64,000 nt of DNA, from the NCBI RefSeq assembly GCF_003634825.1, contig NZ_RBXD01000001.1:2378501-2442500 (forward strand), in the 5' to 3' direction. Shown piece after piece: positions 18,681 to 28,900 of the stretch (position 1 is its first letter; each line of letters starts with the position of its first letter). The notes below the pieces were generated by a model. The model did not search any database and was not told where the DNA came from. It worked only from the letters and a program-made list of their open reading frames with translations. This DNA comes from Flavobacterium sp. 123 (GTDB taxonomy: Bacteria > Bacteroidota > Bacteroidia > Flavobacteriales > Flavobacteriaceae). Position numbers and translations under genes: made by a program.

Positions 18681-18755
18681 GGTGGTTGTAGCTCAGCTGG
18701 TTAGAGCATCGGTTTGTGGTACCGAGGGTCGCCGGTTCGAACCCGGTCATCCACC
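18681..18755 (+). tRNA. tRNA-His (GTG)
   Basis: The cloverleaf is clear: G-1 opposite C73, D arm GCTC...GAGC, anticodon stem TCGGT/ACCGA with loop TTGTGGT (anticodon GTG), and T arm GCCGG-TTCGAAC-CCGGT. CCA is not encoded, as is usual in this phylum. The acceptor stem GTGGTTG/CATCCAC has one T:T mismatch at position 5:68. Confidence 0.95.
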
Positions 18756-18763
18756 CAAAAGGC

Positions 18764-18794
18764 AAAAGCCTCGAAGAAATTCGAGGCTTTTTTT
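18764..18794 (+). terminator. Terminator after tRNA-His
   Basis: The 12-bp arms AAAAGCCTCGAA and TTCGAGGCTTTT surround a 4-nt loop, followed by a T run. Confidence 0.85.
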
Positions 18795-18811
18795 GTGGGC
18801 TGAACTAAACA

Positions 18812-18845
18812 AAAAAAGAGCCTTGAAATTTCAAGGCTCTTTTTT
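18812..18845 (-). terminator. Terminator of the M28 peptidase gene
   Basis: This long perfect palindrome is centred at 18828.5 (GAGCCTTGAAA and its complement) with A/T tracts on both flanks. It lies 19 bases past the peptidase stop and could also act as a second stop for tRNA transcription. Confidence 0.8.
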
Positions 18846-18863
18846 ATAAATTTCAAATTAAGT

Positions 18864-19877
18864 TTATTTTTTATCGACAACAGGTCGTTCTAATCTGTTG
18901 GCTAGCTCCCAGGCTGTTGCAAAAGCAAATTGAGCTCTTTTAGCTAAGGCATCGTATTCAATTTTATCGGCGCTATCCGTTGCTTTATGATAATCAGCGT
19001 GAACACCATTGAAAAGGAAAACAGAAGGAATGCCATTTTTCGCAAAATTGTAATGGTCTGAACGCTCATAAAATCGGTTTGGATCTTTCGGATCATTGTA
19101 TTTATAATCTAAATCTAGATGCGTGTATTTAGCGTTTGCTATGGTACAAATATTGTCTAAATCAGTTGACAACCGATTCGCACCAATCACATAGACATAA
19201 TTATTACTTGCTGCATGCGCTTCATCTCGACGTCCAATCATATCAATATTGATGTCAGTAATAGTATTTGCAATTGGAAATAAAGGATTTTCAGAATAGA
19301 ATCTAGAACCGTGCAATCCGTGTTCTTCACCAGTTACGTGAAGAAAAAGAATGGAGCGTTTAGGACCGTGACCTTCTTTTTTGGCTATTTCAAATGCTTG
19401 GGCAATTTCTAATAAGGCAACTGTACCAGAACCATCATCATCAGCACCATTATAAACTTCATTATCTTTTGTTCCTACGTGATCGTAATGTGCCGAAATA
19501 ACAAGTATTTCGTTTGGTTTTTCCGAACCTTCAATGAAGGCCCAAATGTTCTCTGAATCACCTAATTTTTCTCCGTATTTTTTGTTTAAATAAGAAGCAG
19601 GAATTGGCTGATAATAAGTTGTAGCTCCTTTTGGAAAAGGAATATTATTTTTTTTGTACTGATTGATTAGATAAACGCCAGCTTTCTTTTGACCAACAGA
19701 ACCCGTTTCGCGGCCTTCCATGGAATCTGCGGCAACAATATATAGGTGTGTTTTTAAATCTTCAGCAGTAATCGTGTTTAGGTATTTTAAAGGACTTACA
19801 GTTTCGGTATAGTTCTTTTGTGAAGAACAACTGATGTTTAGGATTACGAGTATGCTTAATAGTGCAATTTTTTTCAT
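18864..19877 (-). CDS. M28-family zinc aminopeptidase, lipoprotein
   Basis: The 337-aa protein has a lipoprotein signal (Cys17 in NISCSSQ). The M28 two-zinc site is visible: His130 in SAHYDHVG, the Asp in GADDDGSG (146-148), Glu184/185 in TGEEHGLHG, Asp212 in NIDMIGR, and a His in ERSDHYNF. It probably removes N-terminal amino acids from peptides in the periplasm or at the cell surface. It starts 22 bp after the dienelactone hydrolase gene, likely in one operon. Confidence 0.92.
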   Translation of the reverse strand: MKKIALLSILVILNISCSSQKNYTETVSPLKYLNTITAEDLKTHLYIVAADSMEGRETGSVGQKKAGVYLINQYKKNNIPFPKGATTYYQPIPASYLNKKYGEKLGDSENIWAFIEGSEKPNEILVISAHYDHVGTKDNEVYNGADDDGSGTVALLEIAQAFEIAKKEGHGPKRSILFLHVTGEEHGLHGSRFYSENPLFPIANTITDINIDMIGRRDEAHAASNNYVYVIGANRLSTDLDNICTIANAKYTHLDLDYKYNDPKDPNRFYERSDHYNFAKNGIPSVFLFNGVHADYHKATDSADKIEYDALAKRAQFAFATAWELANRLERPVVDKK

Positions 19878-19899
19878 TTGAAAATTTTATAGAATGGAT

Positions 19900-20673
19900 T
19901 TATTTTTTCAAGACTTCGTTTAGGAAAAGTTTCATGTGTTCGAATGAACGTTTAGCAGCTTTTTCATTGTAGGCAGCTCCTTTTGAATTATCATTTCCGG
20001 CATCAGGATCAGTAAAAGAGTGTACGGAGTTAGCGTAATAAATCATTTCCCAATCAGCTTTTGTGTCTCTCATTTCTTGTTGAAAAGCACTTACTTCTTC
20101 TTTTGAAACAAACGGATCATCTGCTCCATGACACGCTAGAATTTTAGCTGTAATAGGCTCCACTGGTCTAGAGGAATCCTTAGCTAATCCTCCATGAAAA
20201 GAAACTACTCCTTTTACATTTAGATGCGCTCTGGCTGCTTCAATTGCTCCAGTTCCTCCAAAACAAAAACCAATCACAGCAATATTATCTGGATTAGCAC
20301 CTGATTGTATTAATTGCTCTAATGCAAGAGAGATTCTTTTATGATATTCGGCTATATTTTGTTTGTAATGTCCCGCATTTTTGCCTGCTTCGGCAGCATC
20401 TTTAGGGTAATTCCCTTCACCATAAATGTCAGCTACAAAAGCATAATAGCCTAATTTAGACAGTTTTTCTGCGGTGTTTTTGGCATGGGTGTCAATTCCT
20501 TTCCAAGCGGGAAGAACTAAAATACCAGGTTTTTCAGTAGATTTTTTATTTGGACTGATAGATAAGCCATTTAAAATTTGGCTTCCATCTTTGTATTGAA
20601 CTGGTTTTAATTGTCCAAAAGACTGATTTGTAAACAATACAAATCCTAAAAGGAGGTATATAATATTTTTCAT
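19900..20673 (-). CDS. Dienelactone hydrolase family protein, exported
   Basis: The 257-aa alpha/beta hydrolase has an N-terminal signal peptide (cleavage near residue 20, SFG|QLK). The catalytic triad is Cys137 (GFCFGG), Asp185 or Asp186 (CHGADDPF) and His218 (ANSVHSFTDP), as in dienelactone hydrolases, which use Cys instead of Ser. The natural substrate is not known. It forms a two-gene unit with the M28 peptidase. GATATTTG at 20690-20697 on the minus strand is a near-match -7 box. Confidence 0.9.
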   Translation of the reverse strand: MKNIIYLLLGFVLFTNQSFGQLKPVQYKDGSQILNGLSISPNKKSTEKPGILVLPAWKGIDTHAKNTAEKLSKLGYYAFVADIYGEGNYPKDAAEAGKNAGHYKQNIAEYHKRISLALEQLIQSGANPDNIAVIGFCFGGTGAIEAARAHLNVKGVVSFHGGLAKDSSRPVEPITAKILACHGADDPFVSKEEVSAFQQEMRDTKADWEMIYYANSVHSFTDPDAGNDNSKGAAYNEKAAKRSFEHMKLFLNEVLKK

Positions 20674-20745
20674 AAAATTCTATTTTTCTAACAAATATCT
20701 GAAATAAAATGGTTTTATCTATAAAATGTTAGAAAATAGAAATAA

Positions 20746-21198
20746 TTATAACGTTACGTTTCGTTTAAAAGCACATCCCAATTCAATTAGTGAGTTTGTT
20801 TTTTCTATGCCAGGAATGTTATCAATTTTTTCATAAAGGACACGTCTCATGTGTTCATGGTCTTTGGCGATTATTTTTACATATAGCGTGTAGGAACCCG
20901 TAATATAGTAGCATTCCGTTATTTCGGGGATCTTTTTTAGTTCTTCGATGATACGGTTTGAATCCTGATCTTTTTTTAGAGAGATACCCGTAAAAGCGCC
21001 CCAATCATATCCGATTTTTTTTTCGTTTATAATAGGTTTGATTCCTGTTAGAATTCCTTGTTCGGTTAATTTATTGATACGTTGATGAACCATCGTATTT
21101 GATATCTTTAAATTAGTTGCAATAGCTGAGAATGCCATTCTACCATCTTTTTCTAATTCTTTTATTATATTTATGTCAAATTCGTCCAATCCTTCCAT
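20746..21198 (-). CDS. Lrp/AsnC-family transcriptional regulator
   Basis: The 150-aa protein has an N-terminal helix-turn-helix (about 8-55: DINIIKELEKDGRMAFSAIA) and a C-terminal RAM/AsnC ligand domain (about 65-145, with ITECYYITGSYTLYVKI). It is divergent from ornithine aminotransferase across a 230-bp AT-rich gap, so it probably controls that gene in response to an amino acid such as arginine or ornithine. The effector is inference. Confidence 0.9.
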   Translation of the reverse strand: MEGLDEFDINIIKELEKDGRMAFSAIATNLKISNTMVHQRINKLTEQGILTGIKPIINEKKIGYDWGAFTGISLKKDQDSNRIIEELKKIPEITECYYITGSYTLYVKIIAKDHEHMRRVLYEKIDNIPGIEKTNSLIELGCAFKRNVTL

Positions 21199-21401
21199 TT
21201 TATTTGATTTTTAAAGTTAAAATCACTTTTTTTAAGGATAAAAGTAACTGTTTTTCACTTATACTAATATAACTCAAAAAAACAAATTTGTTAAATTTTT
21301 AAAAATGACTTTTTTAAAGTCTTTTTAAGGCTTAATTTTTTTTAAATTAATATTTATTAAGTCAAAAATATAATTTTATTAGCATATAAAAATATTTTTA
21401 T

Positions 21402-21409
21402 TATTTTTG
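21402..21409 (+). promoter_or_regulatory. -7 box upstream of rocD
   Basis: TATTTTTG matches TAnnTTTG, 20 bases before the rocD ATG. No clear -33 TTG is present, consistent with dependence on an activator such as the divergent Lrp protein (inference). Confidence 0.5.
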
Positions 21410-21428
21410 TTTTAAATAAATAGAAAAC

Positions 21429-22712
21429 ATGGCACATACAAATCAAACCCTTTCTTCAAAATCAGAAGCATTAGTAGCTAAAGAAAATAAATATGGAGCA
21501 CATAATTACCATCCGTTGCCAGTGGTTCTGGAGCGCGGAGAAGGAGTGTATGTTTGGGATGTTGACGGAAAAAAATATTATGATTTTTTATCGGCATATT
21601 CTGCTGTAAATCAAGGACATTGCCATCCTAAAATTGTTGGAGCAATGGTGAAACAAGCACAAACATTGACTTTGACGTCACGTGCTTTTTTTAACGATCA
21701 ATTAGGACCTTACGAAGAATATGTCACTAAGTATTTTGGTTTCGATAAGGTTTTACCTATGAACACTGGTGCTGAAGCGGTAGAAACTGCTTTGAAATTA
21801 TGTAGAAAATGGGCTTATGAAGTAAAAGGAATTCCAGAGAATGAGGCACAAATTATTGTTTGTGAAAACAATTTCCACGGAAGAACAACTACAATTATTT
21901 CGTTTTCCAATGATGAAACGGCTCGCAAAAACTTCGGACCATTTACAAACGGATTTATAAAAATACCATACGATGACGTAGAAGCTTTGGCTTCTGTTTT
22001 AAAATCATCTAAAAATATTGCAGGATTTTTAGTAGAACCTATTCAAGGGGAAGCTGGAGTTTATGTTCCAACCGAAGGATATTTGGCAAAAGCCAAAGCA
22101 CTTTGTGCAGCGCATAATGTATTATTTATTGCTGATGAAGTTCAAACCGGAATTGCCAGAACCGGAAGATTATTGGCGACTTGTGGAAATTGTACTTGTG
22201 AAAATGGTTGCGAAAATAAACCTGAGGTTAAAGCGGATATTCTTATTTTAGGGAAAGCGCTTTCAGGTGGTGTTTTTCCAGTTTCGGCAGTTTTAGCTAA
22301 TGATGCTATTATGAATGTTATCAAACCAGGACAACACGGTTCTACTTTTGGCGGAAATCCTATTGCTGCAGCTGTTGCAATAGCTGCTTTGGAAGTGATA
22401 AAAGAGGAGAAATTAGCCCAAAATGCAGAACGTTTAGGTGGTGTTTTGAGAAATGGTCTTAATGAAATTGCTTCTAGAAATTCATTGATAACTTTAGTTC
22501 GTGGTAAAGGTTTGCTCAATGCAATTGTAATCAATTGTGAGGAAGATTCTGATTTAGCTTGGGATATTTGTTTAAAATTCAGAGATTATGGATTGTTGGC
22601 AAAACCTACTCATGGTAACAAAATCAGATTAGCGCCACCATTAGTTATTACAGAAACTCAAATACAAGAATGCTTAAGTATTATTGAAAAAGCATTGAAC
22701 GAATTTGTATAA
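21429..22712 (+). CDS. rocD: Ornithine aminotransferase
   Basis: This PLP enzyme converts ornithine and 2-oxoglutarate to glutamate semialdehyde in arginine/ornithine catabolism or proline formation. The 427-aa class III aminotransferase shows [11 protein letters not shown], the PLP-contacting Asp236 (ADEVQTG) and the Schiff-base Lys276 (LGKALSGG). A Cys-rich insert (Cys252, 255, 257, 261: [11 protein letters not shown]) lies between these two, absent from textbook OATs. It is controlled by its own promoter, next to a divergent Lrp regulator. Confidence 0.93.
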   Translation: MAHTNQTLSSKSEALVAKENKYGAHNYHPLPVVLERGEGVYVWDVDGKKYYDFLSAYSAVNQGHCHPKIVGAMVKQAQTLTLTSRAFFNDQLGPYEEYVTKYFGFDKVLPMNTGAEAVETALKLCRKWAYEVKGIPENEAQIIVCENNFHGRTTTIISFSNDETARKNFGPFTNGFIKIPYDDVEALASVLKSSKNIAGFLVEPIQGEAGVYVPTEGYLAKAKALCAAHNVLFIADEVQTGIARTGRLLATCGNCTCENGCENKPEVKADILILGKALSGGVFPVSAVLANDAIMNVIKPGQHGSTFGGNPIAAAVAIAALEVIKEEKLAQNAERLGGVLRNGLNEIASRNSLITLVRGKGLLNAIVINCEEDSDLAWDICLKFRDYGLLAKPTHGNKIRLAPPLVITETQIQECLSIIEKALNEFV

Positions 22713-22763
22713 CCTAGGTTTTGTTCTTTTGTTGATCTAAACTATAATTTTTTAAATATATTT

Positions 22764-22798
22764 AAAATCCCAAAGTCATAAGTGATTTTGGGATTTTT
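22764..22798 (+). terminator. Terminator of rocD
   Basis: The arms AAAATCCCAAA (22764-22774) and TTTGGGATTTT (22787-22797) are followed by T-rich sequence. Confidence 0.8.
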
Positions 22799-22892
22799 AT
22801 GTATTTAATGGTGTTTTATTGTTTTTTTAGGAATAGTAGTGTCTATTAATTTCTATTAATTGAATTTGTTTAAAATTAACACTATTTATTGT

Positions 22893-22940
22893 TTTTGCAA
22901 TTATATAATTACTTACATTTGTAATAAGTATTTATACTTA
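22893..22940 (+). promoter_or_regulatory. cobA promoter with 7-2-7 operator
   Basis: TTTG (22893-22896), a 17-bp spacer and TACATTTG (22914-22921) form a promoter. The palindrome TAAGTAT-TT-ATACTTA (22925-22940) lies just downstream of the -7 box, over the expected transcript start, a position that suits a repressor. It belongs to the same motif family as the nitrate-gene operators at 29535, 30646, 38232 and 44723. Confidence 0.6.
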
Positions 22941-22992
22941 GTTTTATTAAGTATGAAATTAAAAAGAGTTGATAATCATTAATACAGAAAAA

Positions 22993-23790
22993 ATGATGCG
23001 TACAAATAAACCAAAGTTGACAATAGTTGGAGCAGGTCCTGGTGATGTTGAATTGATTACTTTGAAAGCAATCAAAGCTCTAGAAAGTGCAGATGTAGTC
23101 TTGTATGATGCTTTAGTAAATGAAGACTTATTGCAATATGCTAAACAAGCACAAATTATATTTGTAGGAAAGCGTTTTGGCTGTCATGCTTACAGTCAAG
23201 ATCAGATTAATGATTTGATTGTTAGTATGGCTAAGCGTTATGGGCATGTAGTTCGATTGAAAGGTGGCGATCCATTTGTATTTGGTAGAGGAAGTGAAGA
23301 AATTGAATTTGCACAAAAATTTGATTTGGAAACCGCAATCGTTCCGGGTATTTCATCTGCTTTGGGTGTGCCCGCTTCAAATGGGATAAGTTTAACGCAG
23401 CGTAGAGTTGCCGAGAGTTTTTGGGTAATTACAGGAACTACCTCAGATCATAAATTATCAAAAGACGTAGCATTAGCTTCGCAATCATCTGCAACAGTGG
23501 TTATTTTGATGGGAATGAATAAACTGGATGAAATTATTTCGATTTATCAAAACAATAGAACGGATGATTTACCTGTTGCTATCATACAAAACGGAACCAA
23601 AAACACCCAGAAAAAAGCAATTGGTACCATTAGTTCCATTTCGGAAATGGTAAAAGAGCAACAACTTTCTTCCCCTGCGATAATAATAATTGGCGAAGTG
23701 GTTCGCAATGCTCCCCAATTAACTGCTTATATTAAAGAGGAATATTCTGAAGAGGAGTTTGTTTTTCAGAATTTAGATTTAATAGGATAA
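22993..23790 (+). CDS. cobA: Uroporphyrinogen-III C-methyltransferase (siroheme synthesis)
   Basis: This enzyme methylates uroporphyrinogen III twice to make precorrin-2, the siroheme precursor needed by nitrite reductase. The 265-aa protein shows the family motifs VGAGPGDVELIT, LVNEDLL, VVRLKGGDPFVFGRGSEE and VPGISSALGVPA. I choose the ATG at 22993; an upstream in-frame TTG (22969) is less likely. It stands alone at the edge of the nitrate region, and its promoter carries the shared operator. Confidence 0.93.
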   Translation: MMRTNKPKLTIVGAGPGDVELITLKAIKALESADVVLYDALVNEDLLQYAKQAQIIFVGKRFGCHAYSQDQINDLIVSMAKRYGHVVRLKGGDPFVFGRGSEEIEFAQKFDLETAIVPGISSALGVPASNGISLTQRRVAESFWVITGTTSDHKLSKDVALASQSSATVVILMGMNKLDEIISIYQNNRTDDLPVAIIQNGTKNTQKKAIGTISSISEMVKEQQLSSPAIIIIGEVVRNAPQLTAYIKEEYSEEEFVFQNLDLIG

Positions 23791-23825
23791 TTTTAAAAAA
23801 TAGCTTTTGGCTTAAGCCAAAACAT

Positions 23826-23857
23826 AAAAAAGCCGGATTATATAATCCGGCTTTTTT
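23826..23857. terminator. Bidirectional terminator between cobA and the thioesterase gene
   Basis: The perfect palindrome GCCGGATTATATAATCCGGC (23832-23851) is flanked by A and T tracts. It serves the convergent genes on both sides. Confidence 0.88.
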
Positions 23858-23884
23858 ATTTCCATAATCAGAAAGATAAAACGC

Positions 23885-24433
23885 TTATTGCAATTCTACC
23901 ATAACATTATATTTATTAGTACTCAAAATGGTTTCAATCGCTCCAAAAGTTGCTATACTCTTTTGATATTCTCGTTCTTTTTTTAGAGAAATTTGTTTCA
24001 AGCCGTTTTGAAATCGGCTAACTTCTTTTAGGTTCGTAAGAATTAATCCTGGAACAGCAGCATTTTTACCCTCTTTGTCTTTAGAAACCATTGTAAAATA
24101 AGAAGAGTTACAATGTTTAACCACTCCTGTTTGAATGTTTTCTGCTTCTACACGAATTCCTACAATCATTGAGCTGTTCCCAACATAATTTACGCTTGCT
24201 TTCATCGTTACGAGTTCACCAACTTCAATAGGTTTTAAAAAATTTACAGTATCAACCGAAGCAGTTACGCAATAATTTCCTGAAAATTTTGACGCACAAG
24301 CAAAAGCAATTTGGTCAAGCAATGACAAGATATAACCTCCGTGTATTTTACCACTAAAGTTGGTGTGTGAAGGCAACATTAGTTCAGATATAGTTACGTA
24401 AGAAGAACTTACGGTTTTGAATCCGGTATTCAT
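23885..24433 (-). CDS. Acyl-CoA thioesterase (hotdog, YciA/BACH type)
   Basis: The 182-aa protein shows the acyl-CoA thioesterase signature (LPSHTNFSGKIHGGYILSLLDQ, then NFLKPIEVGELV). It probably hydrolyses medium- or long-chain acyl-CoA in the cytoplasm. It starts 4 bases after the rubredoxin-protein stop, so it appears to be the last gene of the nitrate-reductase transcript. The reason for this link is not clear. Confidence 0.88.
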   Translation of the reverse strand: MNTGFKTVSSSYVTISELMLPSHTNFSGKIHGGYILSLLDQIAFACASKFSGNYCVTASVDTVNFLKPIEVGELVTMKASVNYVGNSSMIVGIRVEAENIQTGVVKHCNSSYFTMVSKDKEGKNAAVPGLILTNLKEVSRFQNGLKQISLKKEREYQKSIATFGAIETILSTNKYNVMVELQ

Positions 24434-24437
24434 AGGC

Positions 24438-25874
24438 TTAATTATTTTGTTTTTCTCCAGTTAATGCAATAAAATTTATTTTTGGGGATTCGCATAAAGA
24501 ACAGCAATATGTTTCCGGTAAATCTTTGAATAAAACCCCTTTTTCAATTCCTTGAATAACATCTCCATACTCAGAATTATATAGTGTTAGACATTCTGGA
24601 CATTGATGAACTTCTTGTATTGTTTTTTCTTTTTTTGCCGCATTTGAACTTATTTCAACAGTTGAATCACCAAGGCCTTCAAAATATTTACGGCTTAATT
24701 CAATTAATATATTTGGTAATTCAAGTTTGTCAACATCTTGCGTGTGAACAATATATTCTTTAGTATTTGGATCAAAATTTTTGGCATACAAAACATTATA
24801 GGTGTCTCGTATTTTAATAGATTCCAAATCTTTTGGAGACTCATTTTTTTCAACAACTATAGAAGTGAAATAATGTCCCTCCCGATTGTACTCTGATAAA
24901 CCAAAAGTGAGTCCATAAGTACTGATGTCAAATTGATCTAATGTTCGAACTAGAAAGGTTTTTAGATTCAACGCCCATTCCATAGCTACTGGTAAATGCC
25001 AGTTCAGTTCTAATAGTGAGTGTCTTACATTAATTCCTTTTTTGCCTAAGAATTTTTCCCAGTCTAATTTTCGATCTTTAGGAATTCCTTTAACGATGAA
25101 TGATTTCCATGGAGTAATACAAATTTTTCCAATTTTGCAATCAAAGCATAAATCGCACATTTCCTTTAGAAAATCCAAATCATATTGATTGTTTCTCCAA
25201 TATAATCCTAACCAATATTGATCAATTCCTAATTTATTCATTCCTTCATAATATGGAAAAGGGTAGAAGGGAATGTGCAATGGTTTGTCAATCGTGCGAT
25301 TATTACTGTCTAAAGCATCGCTAACTAATTGAAAAATCATATCAACAGAATCAGGTTCTTCCTCTAATATTTTTTCGATAGCATAATATACTTCGGCAAT
25401 ATTCCAACTGTAAATTAATACCGGATACATTTCCATTTTGTCCCATTTTGGCAAACGGATATACAAAAACCAATAATCCTCGTGATGCGAAGCTATAAAA
25501 TTGATATGCCCAGTAAACAAAGGAACTAATTGTTGTTTAGGATCAGTAATATTTACTTTTAACTTTGGTTGTTCCTTGAATTGTTCTAGAATATACAGGA
25601 ATTTATTTCCGGTAAGCCAAGGAGTATTTCTAAAGATATCAGTTGAAACATAAGAAGATACAATGTTATTTCCACTTTTTTCATTTGGATAAATGAAATG
25701 ATGTTTACCAATTTTTTCTTTGTCGTTAGACGAAAAACCTTTTGGTAAGATAATATCTTGTCTAGAACCGAAAGAGATGGAGTTAAATCCTTGTTCCAAT
25801 CCCATATTCGCAATTTCCCGAAGTTCACCCGGTGAAATAACGCCTCCTTTTACTATTAATCGTGTTAATTCCAT
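24438..25874 (-). CDS. Rubredoxin-domain protein with sulfite/nitrite-reductase-like fold
   Basis: The 478-aa protein has an N-terminal segment resembling the ferredoxin-like half domain of nitrite/sulfite reductases (GGVISPGELREIANMGLEQG, SISFGSRQDIILP). A central cysteine group (Cys240, 243, 246, 252: CDLCFDCKIGKIC) follows, then ITPWKSFIVKGIP, which recalls the second reductase half. The C-terminus is a rubredoxin domain with CPEC (425-428) and CSLC (458-461). The canonical siroheme/4Fe-4S pattern Cx5C...Cx3C is absent, so it is probably an electron carrier for nitrate reductase rather than a second nitrite reductase. It lies 75 bp downstream of the nitrate reductase gene. Confidence 0.75.
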   Translation of the reverse strand: MELTRLIVKGGVISPGELREIANMGLEQGFNSISFGSRQDIILPKGFSSNDKEKIGKHHFIYPNEKSGNNIVSSYVSTDIFRNTPWLTGNKFLYILEQFKEQPKLKVNITDPKQQLVPLFTGHINFIASHHEDYWFLYIRLPKWDKMEMYPVLIYSWNIAEVYYAIEKILEEEPDSVDMIFQLVSDALDSNNRTIDKPLHIPFYPFPYYEGMNKLGIDQYWLGLYWRNNQYDLDFLKEMCDLCFDCKIGKICITPWKSFIVKGIPKDRKLDWEKFLGKKGINVRHSLLELNWHLPVAMEWALNLKTFLVRTLDQFDISTYGLTFGLSEYNREGHYFTSIVVEKNESPKDLESIKIRDTYNVLYAKNFDPNTKEYIVHTQDVDKLELPNILIELSRKYFEGLGDSTVEISSNAAKKEKTIQEVHQCPECLTLYNSEYGDVIQGIEKGVLFKDLPETYCCSLCESPKINFIALTGEKQNN

Positions 25875-25881
25875 ATGTGTT

Positions 25882-25914
25882 TTAGTGTTCAGTATTCAGT
25901 AATTAGTGTTCAGT
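25882..25914. repeat. Two direct copies of TTAGTGTTCAGT
   Basis: The 12-mer occurs at 25882-25893 and 25903-25914, in the 75-bp gap between the nitrate reductase and rubredoxin genes, with the related ATTCAGT between them. No function is apparent. Confidence 0.5.
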
Positions 25915-25949
25915 TACGAACTGTAAACGAACCATAATCGCTAACACTA

Positions 25950-28900
25950 TTATTTAATTTTAGCTAAAATTTCTTTTACTTCGGTTTTGCAGCTTCCACA
26001 GCCTAAACCTGCGCCAGTTGACTTACACAACTCGGTAAAATTTGTAACACCGCCTTTGATGGCTTCTTCAATGTTTCCGCTTCCTACTTGACTGCAAGAA
26101 CAGACCAGTTTTCCTAAAACAGGTTTTGCGTTTGAACTTCCTCTAAGCAGTGTATTTCTTTTGTCAGACAATTCAATTTTGCTTTCAATCATTGTTTTGA
26201 ATTCGGCAAATTCGTTTTTGTCACCCATCAAAATGGCGCCAACTAATAAGTCGTTTTTGACGATACATTTTTTGTAATATCTTTTACCTAAATCCGAAAA
26301 TACAATTTCTTCATACGAATCATCATTTTCAGGAACTTCAATTTCGCCAATACTACATAGATTGATGTCTTCAAGTTTTAAAATGTTCATCAAAACAGAA
26401 CCTTTGTAAAAACTGCTGATATCGCCCGCCATAAAGTTAGCTAAGACATCTGCTTGTTCTTCGGCAGCAGAAGTAATTCCAAATAATTTGTTGTTAAATT
26501 CCGCAATTTCTCCAATTGCATAGATGTTCGGATTAGAGGTTTGTAAGTACTGATTGACCTTTACACCTCGTCCGCAAGCAATTCCAGATTCTTTGGCAAT
26601 TTCTATATTTGGAATGGTACCAATGGTATAAACAATTGCGTTAGCGGTTATAATTCGACCACTTTTCAATGCAATTTCAATTTCATTATCATTTTCAGTT
26701 TCGAATACAGTGCTGACTTCGTTATCAAAATAGATTTGGATATCACGAAGTTGAACTTCTTCGGCTAATAATTTACTTGAAATTCGGTCCAATTGACGTT
26801 CCATTAATCGGGAGGCCCTTTGGATAATAGTAATCTTTACTTTTTTATGTTTTAAGGCTGCGGCCAATTCTAATCCTAATAATCCACCACCTACAATAAC
26901 AACATGTTGTTCTTCGGGGGCTAAATTAGTATTGTCCAAATATTTTTTTAATCGGTCTGCATCGTCTTTCTTTCTAATGGTAAAACGTCCTGGCAAATGA
27001 AGTTGTGCATTTTCTGGAACAAAAGGTCTGCTTCCTGTTGCTAATATTAAGGAATCAAAATGATGTGATTTCCCTTGACTGTCTATAATTATATTTTCTT
27101 TCGTATTGACAGTATCAATTGAAACACCAGATTTCATTGTGATGTTCAACTTACTTAAAGAATCTTCTTTAATTTTTAAAAGTTGCTCCCAAGAAAGTTC
27201 CGCCGTTACATATTCAGGTAATAAAACACGGTTGTAAAATGGATTTTCTTCATTCGAAAAAACAATAATTTCATCTGTTGTATTGATTTCTCTATAATTT
27301 TGAATAAATCGGAAAGCAGCTGCACCAGCACCTACAACAGCAATTTTTTCAAAAGGTTTTACGTATTTTTCTACTGCAACCGTGGTGTATTTAAAATCAG
27401 GCTCTTTTGATACCGGATCCACTATTGTATTAGTTAAATTATTGGTTCTGTTCAAATCGTTTTCCAATTGTTTCCCCCAATGCATTGGTAAGAAAACAAC
27501 ACCTTCCCGAATCGTATCTGAAACTTTTGCTTTTACCCGAACGGTTCCGTTTTTGCTAGTAACCACAACAATATCTCCATTTTCAATAGAGGCTTTGTAG
27601 GCATCAATCGGATTTATTTCGAGCATTGGACTTGGGATATGCGTCATCAATCGGGACACTTTTCCTGTTTTAGTCATCGTATGCCATTGGTCTCTGATGC
27701 GTCCCGTTGTTAAAATAAAAGGGAAATCTGAACTTGGTCCTTCGGAAGTATTTTCAATAGCTGTTGGGATATTAAAAATTGCTTTTTGCGAAGGCGTATA
27801 GAATTTTTTATCGGCAAATAAACGCGGTGTTCCAGGATGTCCGTAATCAGGAACAGGCCATTGAAAAGTACCTTCGTTTTTTAGTCGGTTATAATTTAAA
27901 AAGGAAATATCAATATTAGTTCCTTTGGTCATCATACAATGCTCTTTGTAAATGTCCTCGGTTGTGTTAAAATTGAAACCACTAAAGTTCATTTTCTGAG
28001 CAAAACGAGTTAGAATTTCCACATCCGATAGCGCTTCACCAGGAGGATTGATGCCTTTTGGTAAATAAGATATACGTCTTTCAGAATTAGTCATGGTTCC
28101 TTCTTTCTCTAACCAACCCGCAGCAGGCAATAATAAATCGGCAAATTTTGAAGTATCGGCATTGTGTGAAATGTCTTGAACTACAACGAATTTTGCTTTT
28201 GCCAATGCTTTTTCAACTCTTCGAGAATCAGGTAAACTTACCATTGGATTGGTGCAAATAATCCAAATGGCTTTCATTTTTCCAGATTCTAATGCCTCAA
28301 ACATTTCTGTGGCAGTTAATCCTGGTTTTTCGGAAACTTCATCAACTCCCCAAAAATCAGCTACTTCTTTGCGATGTACAGGGTTATTTAGTTCCTTATG
28401 AACGGCTAATAAATTTGCCATTCCACCAACTTCGCGTCCGCCCATAGCATTAGGTTGTCCTGTTAAAGAAAATGGGCCAGAACCAGGTTTTCCAACATGA
28501 CCTGTAAGTAATGAAAGGTTAAGTAAGGCGGTATTTTTATCAACTCCAATGGCGCTTTGGTTTAATCCCATAGCCCAAAGCGAAATAAATCCTTTTGCTT
28601 TTCCAATAATATCAGCAGCTAATTTGATGTCATTAACGGATATTCCACAAAGTTTTGACGCTTTTTCTAGCGAACTGGATAAAACTAAATCTTTATATGA
28701 TTTGAAATTTTCAGTATTGTTTTTTATAAAATCAGTGTCAGCATATCCTTTTTCAATAAGTCTTTTGGCTAAAGCATGATATAAAACAATATCTGTCCCT
28801 GGAATAATTTGCAAATGTAAATCGGCTGCTAAAGCTGAATCTGTTTTTCGAGGATCGACAACGATGATTTTTACTTTAGGGTTTTTCTCTTTGTGTTGTT

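Noticed and set aside
25882..25914. 12-bp direct repeat considered as an insertion-sequence target duplication
   Set aside because: The repeats are too close together and the intervening sequence is a related simple repeat, with no mobile element.
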